A stretch of 64,000 bases of DNA from Castanea sativa (lineage: Eukaryota > Streptophyta > Magnoliopsida > Fagales > Fagaceae). Made by a program: the position numbers and the translations under genes. Below are positions 1 through 12,900 of this stretch, piece after piece (within the stretch, counting starts at the first letter, position 1; each line of letters starts with the position of its first letter). The stretch covers positions 76,018,001-76,082,000 of the forward strand of contig NC_134013.1 of NCBI RefSeq assembly GCF_040712315.1. Reading direction: 5' to 3'. Below the pieces are notes generated by a model. The model made no database searches. It saw nothing but the letters and a program-made list of their open reading frames with translations, and was not told where the DNA came from.

Positions 1-850
1 GTCTTAGATTTTCCTTTTCACATGATAAAATCTTGATTTTATTTCGCATCCTAAAATCTTTATTTTTTCTCTACATGCTAAATTCTTAGTTAAATAATAT
101 AACATGCTTCGTATGATAAATCTCTACCCATTTTCATTTCAAGATCTTGATATGCGTTCACATGCATTGACTGTGATGACATGTGGCAATTCTTAGTCTG
201 TCATATGCATGCGTTTACAACTACTTGGATGCTTAACATGTTTTAATTTTTTTTTCCCTTACAAGTTACAACTACTTGGATGCTTAACATGTCTAAATTT
301 CTGCTTTTCTTTATACACCATGCTTGGATGACATATTCTTTGAATTGAGTAACATGACATAAACATTGGCCACCTTACCCTAAGACACCAGTTTTAAATT
401 GGCAAAATAGGTGCCTAATCTCTTCTCATTTTGTAACTTAATTTCCTTTGAACCAAGATCAAGAGTTCTAGGTTTTGTTTGTTTATCCATATCATCTTAC
501 ATTTTTTTTAGAATGCAACTAGGAAATAAAGTAAGACCAAAGTATGTTAATTTCCTATTACATGAAATTGTGTAAACTTTTATACATATCAAAACAAGAG
601 GTACATTTTCAAATTCTAGTTTTCTTATTTTTCCTTGTAAATTTAAAAAGTAACAATTCTATGTAAAACACTTGATCTAAGGGTAAGGACATTTACAATG
701 TAATCAATACCATTTTGAGTGACAACCAACACGATTCCACTCGTTTGCACGGGTTAAACCCAATCGAAAACCTGATTAGTCTCGGTTCATGATCGCCCAC
801 ACCTAAATAAGCACGGGATTTCCTCAAGGGTTTGCTCACACCACTAAGGG
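1..850. other. AT-rich intergenic sequence
   Basis: No gene is recognisable. The only structure seen is a near-exact short direct repeat (acaactacttggatgctt) at about 219-238 and again at about 268-287, separated by a T-rich spacer. Open frames here are short and lack any recognisable motif. Confidence 0.6.
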
Positions 851-1084
851 CTTGTGAGTTGTGAGTTGCAACTTGAAACGTACATTGATTACCTAATATT
901 ATCACAATTGCAAAAACACAAGCGATTTAATAATACTAAAAATCCAATGTCGCATTCAAATTATTATACAATCAATGGATTAAGTTATAAAAAAACTAAG
1001 ATTTTTAATATTTTATATATAATATTATTAGTATGAGGGAATCAAGTTAGGTTCTAGTTCTCAAGACCTAAAACACCAAACACA

Positions 1085-1617
1085 ACCCAAATCCTATTGT
1101 TTTAATTTTGAACCTGAACTCCATATAAACCTTTATGAGAAAGGTTGGGACCGATTGTGCAAGCTTGTCATACTTGTCCAATCGCTGTCTCTGTAGTCTA
1201 TACACATTTGCTTCATTAGAAATCACACACTTACAACACTTCATGTATAACAAAGCTAATATAAAAAAAGATGGTAGAATAGAACAAACCTCCATGAAGG
1301 CGGGGACCGATTGAGAAACATGTTGAACTTGTGCTATTGTTGTCACTACACACACCTTTGTTTCATTAGAAACCACGCACTTAATACTTGAGTCATAAGT
1401 CATAACAAAGCTATTAATATGAAAAAGATAGTAGAACAGAACACGCCTCTGGTTCCTTTTTAGGATGAACTCTAGTTATCTCAAACCCATCTTGTTAATT
1501 TTGTCCCTATACACTAAGTTTTTATTTTTATTTTCATTAGAAATTATATGCAATTATACTCCAAAACAAGTTAATATAAAAAAGATGGTAGAGCACGCCT
1601 CTAGCTTAGATAAACGT
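1085..1617. repeat. Degenerate tandem repeat, three units of about 160-180 bp
   Basis: Three successive blocks end in the same order of words: a ttcattagaaa box, then acaa(a)gctaatat, then aaaaagatggtagaa, then a cctct or cctcc box. They sit at about 1085-1292, 1293-1449 and 1450-1617. The first two also share a ggaccgatt box. Similarity falls toward the third unit. Because of the repeat, a 111-residue open frame on the - strand repeats itself internally; I do not consider it coding. Confidence 0.6.
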
Positions 1618-1840
1618 CTAGACAATTTGCACTTATAATGTGAACAAAAATGATTTCCCTCTCAAAAATTGAAAGGAAAAAATAGAAAAAGAAAGGATAA
1701 TTGCTCAAGTAATGCCAATAGTTTTGTAAGTTAGCTGTATTCTACTATTATTAAATTCTTCTCATGTGTAGACACTACAAAATATTTGGATTTAGGCACC
1801 TCTTTTTTTGCTGCATTTCCAAAAACACCGCTACAGGAGC

Positions 1841-1875
<35 letters not shown>

Positions 1876-1888
1876 GAATAATAATAAT
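1841..1888. repeat. (AAT)n microsatellite
   Basis: About fifteen uninterrupted or singly interrupted taa units. Confidence 0.95.
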
Positions 1889-2528
1889 TTTTATCGCTCA
1901 AGTGACCAATGGAAAATTCTCCAATATAGGATGCCCTAATTAACTAAGGGTATGATTGGTTAGGGTAATTTTAGGAGGGATAGAAAATGAAAAGGATTGT
2001 TGTTTGGTTAGAGGGGAAAAGGGAGGGGATTTGGTGGAGTCTAGGTGTTTCTTCCCTAGCTCACCATAATTGAGATTATGAAGAGAAAATGAGAGAGGAG
2101 ATGGTAGTTATCTTCTGTTTAACAAACAATGGGATTTGGTTTTTATTTTTTTGAATCAACTGCGAACTTTAAAAAAAAAAAAATTAACGGTTATTGTTGT
2201 TTTGTTTTCGGAATCAAATGGTGGATAAGTAAAGATATTCTTTTAATTTTAATTGATAATAATTAATATTTTTATTTAATAACTACAATAAATTATTTTT
2301 ATATTATGTAATAAGGATATGACTTATGAGGGTACATTTATACAAACAATATTTTTTGTCTTTTCATTTTTCTTCTCAGTTAAACAAATGATCATTTTTC
2401 TACATTTTTTCATCGTTTCAACCAAATACTATGAAAGAAAATTAAAATATTTTTTATTCTCTAACTTTTTTGTCCACTCCTCATTTTTTATTTTTTCACT
2501 TTTCTATTCTCTAGCCAAATAGACTTTA

Positions 2529-2658
2529 ATGGTCTATTTGGATGGAATGGGAAAGAACGGAGAGTGGAGAAGAGTAGAATTGGTTAAAAATAAACTAATT
2601 TTGTGCTAAATCTACTCTACTTCCTCTCCCTCTCCCTCAATTCAAACAAACGGACCAT
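2529..2658. mobile_element. Small MITE-like element with terminal inverted repeats
   Basis: The left end reads atggtctatttggatgga. The right end, read on the other strand, is atggtccgtttgtttgaa, giving imperfect inverted termini around about 130 bp. The inner part is G/A-rich on the left and C/T-rich on the right, so the whole could fold back. There is no coding capacity. The sequence just upstream (about 1945-2522) also starts and ends with related G/A-rich and C/T-rich blocks and may be another diverged element. Confidence 0.5.
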
Positions 2659-2661
2659 AAG

Positions 2662-4395
2662 AGTATTCGATTCATAAATGTACTACCTCTATATGGAAAA
2701 GCAACTGATTTGGAGTTTTTGTTGTATCCTTTAAATCTTCATAAATGTAAAGAGGAAAATTATAATTGCAAACAAAGGTACTTCGTCAGCAGCGGGCTTT
2801 TCTTGGTTGGATTGTTTTGGTCATTTTCGAAAAGTCCACACATTGTTAAGTTATTGCATATTCTAGTCTTTCTAGTCTGTCTTTTTGTCTTTTTGTTTTT
2901 TCAGAGAAATATGTTTGTAAGGCAATGCCAGCCTGATTCTCTATTTTGCCTTATATATAGTTTCATTTAAATTAGCCTCTTATCTAATTAACCAAACTTA
3001 GAAGTGAACAGGCCCTCAAGACGAATTCGGATCTTCCTTTAATTCACACAACACAAATTGCACGTCTTTGAGTTCAATTTCATGACTTCTTTCTTACACG
3101 GTTTCGTGCTATTTGAGAATGAGTAAAGGTCGTTCATTCCAAACTAGATCAAGTTTGGAATGAACGACCTTTTACTCTAAAGCTTAATTTGCCAAACCCA
3201 CCTCTTTCTTTGTTCACACATTTGTTTTTGTATTTTTAGGTAAATATTGTGAGGAAGGAGATAAGAACACCATTATGATTTATGACTAGACTATTGTTCA
3301 CATATATTTCTAGTGTTTCTCATTTTCAATGCATTTTTGTGTGTTGCTTTCTTTGTTATTACTCCTTTTTATCTTTTTTGGATGGTTACTTTTATGCTCT
3401 TTTTCAGGTTGAAAGTTCAAACTTATCAGAAATTAGAGGTCAATGTGAAACGGTTAATCTGTCCAATCTGGATAGGATTAACTTGATGGGTTAAGTCAGC
3501 CACCTTTGCCATTAAACTCTTATGTGTAACCGTTGAAATTTAGGTTAAAAAAAAATGTAGGACCCGAGAGGAACACATAGCCCCAACATGTTCTGTTTCT
3601 ATTAGGACAAAGATTAAGGAATGGTGCCTGTACGTGGGCACCCCATGGTTGGGTCAACTAGAGCATATTTCCCCACCTAAACCACAAAGAGAAACCCTAT
3701 AATAGACAGCCTTGTTTCCATGTGCACAAATTTAAGAGCAACAATCCAAAAATACAACCCCCTTTGTGCCCTCCCCTCCCTTTCTCTTTCTCTTCCCAAA
3801 TCATCTTTTCGGGAACAAGAAGGAAGAAAGTTTGAACCATATTGCATTTCTATCGCTCCTTTCATGGAAGCTTAAGTTCCTAACTTCTTCAACATTTATA
3901 TTTATCAATGTATTGTAGTCAATTATGAGACATAAGGTGTGGGGAATAAGTAGAGGACATTCTAAAGAAGTGAACAAATAATATATTGATTTGCTCAGCC
4001 ATATATCAAAGGCATCAATTTTTAAGACTGTTTGGGAAAAAAGAAAAAAGAAAGGTATACAGCAAGGGAAGGGTGAGATCATTGAGTTGACTTGTGCATA
4101 AGCCGGATGGTCCTTTTGCATCATGAGTTCATGACATTTGTCACTCTCAAACACGACAACAAGTTTTGAACTTTAAAACCCATTGCCATTTGCGACTCCA
4201 CTTGTACATTTTTGTCACAGTCGATTATGATCATGTAGTTTCTCCACTTTCGATATATATATGATTTTATATAAGAACACACAGAAATAATTCCTATCGC
4301 TTATTGTAAATATAAGTTTTCAATGATTATTTTCAATTAAGATATTTGATCCATCAGATTCTTTAAATGGTAGTCAATTTATCCATTTCCACTAG

Positions 4396-4398
<3 letters not shown>
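2662..4398. other. Intergenic sequence with one perfect hairpin
   Basis: No gene was recognised. Short open frames are T-rich low-complexity translations. The notable item is the inverted repeat at 3121-3177, listed separately. Confidence 0.5.
3121..3177. repeat. Near-perfect 25-bp inverted repeat (hairpin)
   Basis: The arm 3121-3145 (starting gagtaaaggtcgttcattcc) is repeated in reverse complement at 3152-3177 with one extra T. The loop is 6 nt. It could be a residual foldback element or a small-RNA hairpin; nothing in the sequence distinguishes these. Confidence 0.8.

Positions 4399-4454
<56 letters not shown>
4399..4454. repeat. (TA)28 microsatellite
   Basis: Uninterrupted alternating TA over about 56 bp. 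Confidence 0.95.
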
Positions 4455-4457
<3 letters not shown>

Positions 4458-6857
4458 ATTGATTTTCCTTTGGGTACACTACTCCCTTTTGAAGGCATAA
4501 GTATAACCAAACATATTGTTTAACATTGGTAATTAAAAATATGAAATAGCGAACTCGTTAACAACAGTTTATAAAGGTTTCATTGCCTTATTTAGATTTT
4601 TTATGTTTCTATTCTCGACATGAAATTTTCAAAGTGTTGCTAATAAATCATATGATACACTTGCATATGTTTTGTATGTATTAACATTTTTCATACTCAA
4701 GCAATGGCATTTGTCACTACTCAGTACTCAATAACATGGTGTTTGGTTCGGCTCATCTGTCAAGATTATTGAGAATTCTAAAAAATTGTACTACAATATT
4801 TAGCTAAAAAATTCAAGAAAATCCAAATGCCCACAGCATTTAGGTTATTCTAAAACGGCATTGGAATGCAGATTTTCCCCTAAAACATGTTGCCCTCCAC
4901 ATTCTCAAGACATGGGAAAGTTAATTTTCTTAAATGACAAAATATACTCATTTAGTTAAAGTATTAAACTTATTTTCATCCGCAAAATTAATAAAAGTAC
5001 ATAAATAACTTCCTATAATATATATATATATATAATCAGTGCCATTGGCCTCCTATTGACAAGCTTTTGCTATACAAAGTAGATATTGTTGTTTTCATGT
5101 TATGTTGTAATTAAAATAAAATAAAATGATACTGTTGTTTTCTTTTTCTTTAATCCAAATTTTATTGCCAACTTAAAATATATGAGGTATTTCAAGTTTA
5201 TTTTGTATCAAATATTTTGAGAAGAATTGATAATATTATAGTGATTATAGGAATAAACAAAATATGTGGATTTTATATTCCTAGAAGCTTCATTACATTA
5301 CCAATCAAACCAATAATGAACATAACTACATTTCTGAAATTTTTTTGGTTAATCTATATACCAAGAAACATACTAAATTTCCTAGACCAAACCTAAAGAT
5401 ATTAGGGGCAATTAACTAGCTAGAGAAGCACCACTGTTTTATGAAAAATACATTAATAATTAAAAATTCTTGAAATTAATTTTCTTTTTAAATTTTGTGA
5501 TGAGGGGACAAGACTTTATAAATTATTATGATCAATCATCTAGAAGATCCTAATTTTGTATCGTATAGATATTTATAAAAGAAAAAAAAAATTATAGAAC
5601 AAAATATACAGTATACACCTCATGCTTCACTGTTGTACTCCAATCATACCTTATTTTATTTATTGTGAAAATGTGTCGTGACAAAAATCTCCTCACAGCA
5701 TCTAGTTTGTTGGACTTTCTTGGAAATAGACCATATGATACTAAAGTACTTCAGACCAAAAAAAAAAAAAAATGTTAGTACAGGAAGTAGTAAGATATAC
5801 TATACCTTTCAACCAAAAAAAAAAAAAAAAAAGATATACTATACCTTTATCGAAAATCGGTTAGTTCATTAATATATTAATATGTCAAAATGATATTAAT
5901 ATTTATTACACTTTATAAGATGGGCACATTCTTATATCAGAATGTCCCTTGATTACATATATAATTAATTTATACCTTTAAGAATTAAGAGGTAGAAATA
6001 AAATTTTCTATAGGAGACGGAAAAGAATTTGAACAAATAAAAGTACTATTAGAATATATATATATAGACGGAGCTAGAACTTTGAGTTAAGGAGGTAGTT
6101 TTACTGTTAGTTATGTGCAGCGGTTTCAATATCTGATTCTGCTACTTAGCTGTTAAGTTTTTTTTTTGTGGATAAGAACAAAATTATTTTTATTTATAAT
6201 TTTATAAAGGGTAGGGTTATTTATTTTGGATAAAATTAGTTAATTGAGCTTAATTTTTTTTTTTTTAGTTTTATTGATAATTTTTGTTGTTGAGTTTTTT
6301 TTTTTTTTTTGCCTTATATATTTTGTTTTAGATTTTAGGTCTATAAAATTTTTTTATGGTCACTAAAATGAGAAAAATGTTAGAGTTACAAGTTTTTTTT
6401 TTTTAATTTTATAAATTACTGATGTAATAAGTGGTTACTAGTAAGTAAAAAAATGATGTGAGTGGTGTATCCATATGCGAACCAATAAGAATTTGCAACT
6501 AAAACGGTTTATAAAAATGTTATAAAAAAGTTCATGATTGTAGCATTATTCTTAAAAGAATTAATGATACTGTTAAAGGGAAATAAAATTGCTAAAATTA
6601 ATACACATATATATAATAATATTTTTTAAAAATAATTTAGGTGCGCCATTGCCCCCTAGAAGGGTAGTTCTGTCCTTGGAGATACATATATATATATAAA
6701 CAAGTAATTTTTTTATGGATATGATAAGATTTTAATTTATGGTATCATTTATGATAATTACTTTTTTTAATATTAGGTCAAAATGCTCATTAATGGAATA
6801 CATATCCATTAAGAGTAATGGCAGAGCCAATAATTAAATTCAAAGAATAACCTACGT
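4455..6857. other. AT-rich intergenic sequence
   Basis: No gene was recognised. Contents are poly-A and poly-T runs, short TA runs, a locally duplicated phrase (agatatactatacctt at about 5792 and 5832), and a probable decayed element between about 6065 and 6680. The ends of that element, gacggagctagaacttt and ctagaagggtagttctgtcc, are only loosely complementary. Confidence 0.45.
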
Positions 6858-7060
6858 GAGTAATGCTACAGTCACAAATTATTTTACAACATTTTTACAA
6901 AATGTTGATATAGGCAACCTCTTATTGATTTTCATCTAGGCTCACAATTAATATCACTTTTTCATTTACCAATAATTACTCACCATATCAATATAATCAC
7001 TTACCATATCAGTAGTTTGTAAATTTTTTTGTAAACTGGTTTGTATTTCTAGCATTATTC
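6858..7060. mobile_element. MITE, about 200 bp, probably hAT-like
   Basis: The terminal inverted repeats are gagtaatgctacagtcacaa at the left and gaataatgctagaaatacaa (reverse complement of the right end). A second matching block rich in tttacaa follows. The element is bordered by taacctac (6848-6855, with 2 nt between) and taacctat (7061-7068), compatible with an 8-bp target duplication of hAT type. No coding sequence. Confidence 0.65.
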
Positions 7061-7647
7061 TAACCTATTATTCTCACACACACAAACAAAATATGTTGTT
7101 TCTCAAAAAAAAAAAAAAAAGTTTATAACATGATTTAATATATGTTATTTCTCATATATGACAAAAATATTTACATGAAGTTAGTCTTTACATAACTCAA
7201 TTATTTTTCTTCATCAAATCAGTTTGTAAGTTGTGAACTATTTTTAATACAAATTAATATTCTTTAAACCTTTTAATCAAAAAAAAATTAAAACAAATTT
7301 AAAGAATATTATACAATTAGAATAAAATATTAAAAATTATGAAACATATAAAAAGCTAACCATTTTAAAAAATTAAATAATAAACATTTTTTTTAAACAG
7401 TAATACTTATTAGAACACACGAACACGAAAGTAGTATATAGAATAAACATTTTTGTACATCTAAACATATACAAGTCAACGGAACCAAAAAAAAAAATTA
7501 AAAATGAAGAAAAACCATATTTTTCATAGAAGAAAAATGCAATAATGATCTCCAAGCCCTAACCAAAAAATATGCCGTTGTTCTTTTTTCTTTTTTAAGT
7601 AATAAAAAAGAAGAAGAAAATGCATAGAAAATATATAGTAGAAAATA

Positions 7648-8046
7648 AAGATGGCTTCTATTAAAGAGATTACTTACCTATTTGGAGCAACATATATCAT
7701 GTATATTTTTTAGCTACGTCTGGAATATGAGTGATGAGTGGGGAAAAAAAGCTTTTATTAAAGAGATTACTTATCTGTTTGGAGCAACATATGTCATGAA
7801 TATGCTTTAGCTACATATGGTATAAAAGTAATAAGTGATAAAAATAGAAAATATAGAAAGCTTCTATTACTATTAAAGAGATTACTTATCTCTTCTAAAA
7901 AACAAGAGGTTACTTATCTTTTTTTTTTATAAGAAGATTACTTATCTATTGGGAGTAACATATATCATGGATATGCGATTACTTATCTATTTTGAATAAC
8001 ATACAATCATGTATATGCTTTAGCTATGGGTGGTATAAGAGTAATA
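7648..8046. repeat. Degenerate tandem repeat, unit about 90-110 bp
   Basis: The phrase attacttatct...ggag(c/t)aacatat(a/g)tcatg...atgctttagctacatatggtataaaagtaat recurs three to four times, in full or part (about 7660, 7762, 7880, 7950-8045). A further isolated partial copy occurs at about 8715-8760, on the far side of the neighbouring MITE. Confidence 0.6.
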
Positions 8047-8249
8047 AATTATTTATTTAAGCTTATATATCCTTAGAAATGTTTTTTTTTTTGATAGGTA
8101 GAAAAGTATTACTTGAATATATATATATAAAATTTTAAAGAAAAAATATACCTTGAACTCATTAATAATACATTGAACATACTTTTTTATTTTTGATACC
8201 ACATACCTTGAATGTACTTTTTCATTTATTAGGACCTTGAATGTTTAAT

Positions 8250-8680
8250 TAAAGAGAAGTACTACATCCATAATATTTTCACAATATTTTTACAACAAAT
8301 CATAGATGAGAAGTTGTTATTTGCTCTAATTTGAATCTAAAACTTAAGTTACATTTTTGCCTGTCCATAACATTGAATAAGGAGTCCAAATCTTTTGTCC
8401 CACTTTTCCTGCTCCACTCTATACTCCACCAATAAAAACTTGCAACGTGTTCACCTAATTAATTAAATACTATCATTATTAACTTATTAATGCTATCGTT
8501 ATTAATTAATAGTAGTATTTAATTAATTAGGTGAACACGTGGCAAGTTTTTATTGGTGGAGTATAGAGTGGAGCAGGAAAAGTGGGACAGAAGATTTGGA
8601 CTCTTGAATAAAAACCTACTACTTAAAATTTATTATAAAATTTTTGTGAAAATATTGTGGACATAACATTTCTCTTAATT
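8250..8680. mobile_element. MITE with terminal inverted repeats carrying an internal foldback
   Basis: The outer ends match in inverted orientation: left aaagagaagtactacatcca then taatattttcacaa; right (reverse complement) taagagaaatgttatgtcca then caatattttcacaa. They enclose about 430 bp. The centre is occupied by a second, much better conserved inverted repeat (8382-8603). There is no coding capacity. The outer termini resemble those of the 6858-7060 element in base composition but not closely enough to call one family. Confidence 0.6.
8382..8603. repeat. Foldback inverted repeat with arms of about 100 bp
   Basis: The left arm 8382-8482 (starting gagtccaaatcttttgtccc) and right arm 8501-8603 are reverse complements with only a few mismatches, around a loop of about 20 nt. 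A transcript would form an almost fully paired hairpin of about 220 nt, a plausible substrate for 24-nt siRNA production. Confidence 0.8.
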
Positions 8681-9109
8681 CAATCAGTTATGTATTATTA
8701 TCTTGTATTCAATTTAATGCTTTAGCTATATATGGTATGAGAGTAATAGGTGGAAAAATGATTTGTTAATCATTTATAAAAAACCTATCTATATCTTTAG
8801 AAAAATACTCATTGAATATACATTAATTCAATAAGTTATATATGGTATCTTTGATTTAATGAGCTATATATGGTATCTTTGTTTAACAAATGAGTCGAGC
8901 CCAAGCGAGAAAAAAAAAAAAAAATTGTTCATGAATAAGCTCATGAACAATAAGGCTTGATAAAAAAATATGCTGAGCTTAAGATAGTTTATGAGTTTAG
9001 TAATACGATTGATATTGTTTTGAAAAATAAACTAATATCTTACTAAGCCTTTATTTAGTTGAGACTTGGGACAACATGTCTAAATCAAATGGACTTAATA
9101 ATATGCTTA

Positions 9110-9333
9110 GGTTGCATTAGGCATTGGCTTAAAAAACCAACTTTTTTTTTACTATTTAACTTATTTTTGCTACTATTCAGCTTATTTTTGTTACTATAAA
9201 TGGATCCTATTGCACTTTTTGGTATTATTCATAAATTTCACTGTACTGTTTCAGCTACCTTTTAATTTTATCTACAGTACTTTTAACAAAAAAATTTCAA
9301 TTTCAGCTAAATAAATTGTTCCCAAACGGACTC
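9110..9333. mobile_element. Harbinger-type MITE with TTA target duplication
   Basis: TTA at 9107-9109 and 9334-9336 flanks 224 bp. The right end read inward is gagtccgtttgggaa, the same terminus as the MITE inside the PRMT10 gene at 45302-45513. The left end (ggttgcattaggc) is more diverged. Inner words such as tttcagctaaa and tactgt recall the same family. It lies about 600 bp upstream of the P450 start codon. Confidence 0.6.
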
Positions 9334-9800
9334 TTAATATGAGTTTGTTAATGTACCTATATTGTATCTTAAGATCAAAAACTTGATATTGAGCTTAAAC
9401 TTGGGATTAGTAAATTAAGTCAAGTCGAGCTTAAGCTTTTAGACAATTTGACAAATTCAAACATAGTTTGTAAGTTTAGTTCAAACTCAAGTCAAGTTTG
9501 AACATTTTATCATTTATATTGAGTTGAGATTGAATATTCAATAATGAAATTTAATTATAGGGATACAATAATACTAATAGAAAAGGAGAAGGGTAACAAT
9601 GTCTTAAAAGGATTAAAAAGATTAAAAAAACCCCTTCATTCGTTGACCCTTGGAATTGCAATGGCGGCCCCTACGCCGTTGGCCTTGCTTCTTCTCCCTC
9701 CTAAATTAAAATCTCTCTCTTTCTCTCTCTCTGTCCGTTATAGTATTAAAGCAAGGACACAACACAACAAGTAAGCAACATAAGCAAAGCAGATAAGAAG
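9334..9800. other. Proximal upstream region of the P450 gene
   Basis: AT-rich sequence becoming more complex after about 9640, with a CT-rich stretch (about 9715-9735). No upstream coding exon is evident; a 76-residue open frame here has no recognisable motif. Confidence 0.4.
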
Positions 9801-9806
9801 CAACTA

Positions 9807-9818
9807 TATATATATAAA
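9807..9818 (+). promoter_or_regulatory. Putative TATA box of the CYP734A gene
   Basis: tatatatataaa lies about 150 bp before the start codon and 26-30 bp before the purine-rich leader, a typical spacing for a plant TATA element with the transcript starting near 9840. Confidence 0.5.
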
Positions 9819-9840
9819 GGCTGCTCTGCTACAAACCGAC

Positions 9841-9843
<3 letters not shown>

Positions 9844-9902
<59 letters not shown>

Positions 9903-9919
9903 GTGAGTGAGAGAGAGAG
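9844..9919 (+). repeat. (GA)n microsatellite in the 5' leader of the CYP734A gene
   Basis: About 28 GA units, a gagt interruption and a further short GA run, ending about 40 bp before the ATG. GA-rich leaders are common in plant genes and can bind BPC/GAGA-type proteins; that role is inference here. Confidence 0.85.
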
Positions 9920-9961
9920 TTTGTTTAGAGAAAGAAAGAAAGAAAGAATTGAAGCTGAAAC

Positions 9962-12900
9962 ATGGAGCAGCTGCTGTTGTCTTTGCTGAAGCTTGTTTTT
10001 ATATCTTTGATAATCCTAGTGTTTGTGTTAAAGGTGGTAGTGGTTCTTTGGTGGAGACCCAGAAAGATTGAAAACCATTTCTCCAAGCAAGGGATCAGAG
10101 GACCCCCTTACCGTTTCTTCATTGGAAATGTCAAAGAACTTGTGTCCATGATGTTAAAGGCCTCCTCTCAACCCATGCCTTTCTCTCACAACATACTCCC
10201 TAGAGTCCTCTCCTTCTACCATCACTGGAAAAAAATCTATGGTACATATATTTTTTTTTAATTCACTCATTCTAACTCTCTCTCAAATAAATTTTTTTTT
10301 TTAACATATGGGGTTATTCAATGAATTAGATTTTTGATACTAATGTGGTAGTTTTCTGAGCTGCCCTTTTGTTTGTTGGGCTGCAAAGGAATAGTCTTGA
10401 TGGTCATCATGGTTCAGTGTGGTGCTTTCAGATATGATGTTTCTTTCTTTGGCTGGTTTCTGGTTTTATGATCATAACTCCAGGATTTGTGACTTTTCAA
10501 AGGCTTGTTTTTTTTAGTTAGGGTACTTCTTTTCACAACTTTTCAGGCTTTTTCCTTAGCTTGGATACTTGATTTTGAAGTTCAGATTTTGGACCGTTTC
10601 ACTTCTGTCTTCTTTCTTTTGTTTCTCTTTTCCTCCTCCTCATTTTCTTTTTCTTCCATCCTCCACCTCCTCCTGGGAAATTCAAGAAAGGTTGTGAATT
10701 TCAATTTGTACTTTTTTCATTATTAAGAACAAAAAGATAAAAAGTATCAAGTTTGTGAATCCTCACAGTTAAAATGTCTTAATTTTTGAACCCTTAGGAA
10801 GTGGAGTCTTCATTTACTTTTCTGTTTTGTTTTGTCCTCTTTCTTTTGTTTTTTAGGAGGCTTGAAATTTGATAATGAACTTCTATTTGTTTGTCAATAG
10901 TTCTTCTAATTTGAGTTGTCTTCCTCCTATTCTTTATTTTGTTTTTCCTCTCTCTCTCTCTCTCTCTCTCTGTGTGTAGGGTCTACACTATCCATGTTCA
11001 CTCTGAATTAATGGTTGTCATGTTTTCTTCTCATTCCTCTTTTCGCAAACTTGATATTTACTACTTGAAGTTGTGTTAGTTCCTGCTTTGTGAAACAGTT
11101 CTCTTTAATGTCTGTTTTGAAACTCATATTTACTCCCCAATAAATTAAGTTTCCACGCATTAATTAATAAAGATCTTCTCTCTCTATACTTCTTGCATAT
11201 CACATTAAATTGGATTTATGGGTCATTGTAGGTGCAACATTTCTTGTGTGGTTTGGACCCACAGTTCGTCTCACCATAGCTGATCCAGAACTCATAAGGG
11301 ATATCTTCACCTCCAAGTCAGAATTTTATGAGAAGGTAGAGGCTCATCCACTTGTTAAACAGCTTGAAGGTGATGGCCTCCTAAGCCTCAAAGGAGAAAA
11401 ATGGGCTCACCATAGGAAAATCATCACCCCCACTTTCCACATGGAAAATCTCAAAGTAAGTTTATTAGTCTTTCATATAGTGTACTAGTAATAGTAAGTT
11501 AATAATAATAATAATATAAAACCCCATTAATATCACAAACATAGAAACCAAAATTTTAAGTCTACATTTTTTGCTGTTGTTGTTTTGTACGTATAATAAT
11601 CATGTTTCAATTAATGTAATTTTTTTCTTTTTTCTTTTCTAGTTGTTGATACCTGTGGTGGCCAAGAGTGTGGTGGATATGTTGGACAAATGGTCAGCAA
11701 TGTCAGATTCTGGTGAGGTTGAAATTGAAGTTTCCGAATGGTTCCAAAACTTAACAGAAGATGTCATTACTCGAACAGCATTTGGTTGTAGCTATGAAGA
11801 TGGGAAAGCCGTTTTCCGACTACAAGCTCAACAAATGATGCTTGCTGCTGATGTTTTTCAAAAAGTTTTTATCCCTGGTTACAGGTACATCAATTATATC
11901 ATCACTAGCTAATCAAGAGTTTTATTCAATGTATACTTATCTATCAATATCATGTCATTATCAACTAGTCACCTATCTTAGTACTTTAATTATAACTGCA
12001 TTTAATAATTAATTGTCAATGAAAAGAAAGTTTGAGATTTTACTTTTACTAATATTTGAAATTTTTTGTTTTTTGTTTTTTAACACAGATTCCTACCCAC
12101 AAAGAGAAACATGAATTCTTGGAAATTGGATAAGGAAATCAGGAAATCAGTAACAAAGCTTATAGAACGCCGAAAGGAAAATTGTTGTGGATATGTATCA
12201 GTGGAGAAAAGTCCCAAAGATTTGCTGGGTCTAATGATTCAAGCATCAAATACATCCCCATCATCATCATCTTCAAACTTCACTATCCATGACATTGTGG
12301 AAGAGTGCAAGAGCTTTTTCTTTGCTGGCAAACAGACCACCTCCAATTTGCTTACGTGGACAACTGTTCTTCTAGCAATGCACCCACAGTGGCAGGTACA
12401 GGCACGTGAGGAGGTCCAAAGGGTATGTGGATCACGTGGTATTCCCACCAAAGATGATGTTTTAAAGCTTAAGACGGTAAGATTATGTACCCCTTATCTA
12501 TGTTATTAGTATTTAATAAGGACAAAAAATCATGTTTTTGTCTCTTAGCACATGTTTGTTTCGTGAGAAAATAAAAACAACCCACGAAACTGTCACCTTT
12601 TGCTTTTTTGTTACTTGCTTTTTGATGGGAACATTTAGTGGCAGTTTTGTCATTTTGTTGAAATGCAAAGGCCAGATTGAAACAAGATCACAAATTCTAT
12701 TTGGAGGCTGTCCTCTGTACTAAAAATTATTAAAAATAAATATTTCCATTTGGAAGGGCAATTTTGTCTTTATGCAGTGATAGATTAACAATGGGTATTT
12801 GAAAATTCTCTAACTTTGTGTTTTGTGGGTATAATCTGATGTGCAGCTGAGCATGATCTTGAATGAGTCCTTGCGATTGTACCCTCCAACGATTGCGACG

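Noticed and set aside
1068..1403. 111-codon frame on the - strand with internal repetition
   Set aside because: The repetition comes from the degenerate DNA tandem repeat; codon content is unremarkable.
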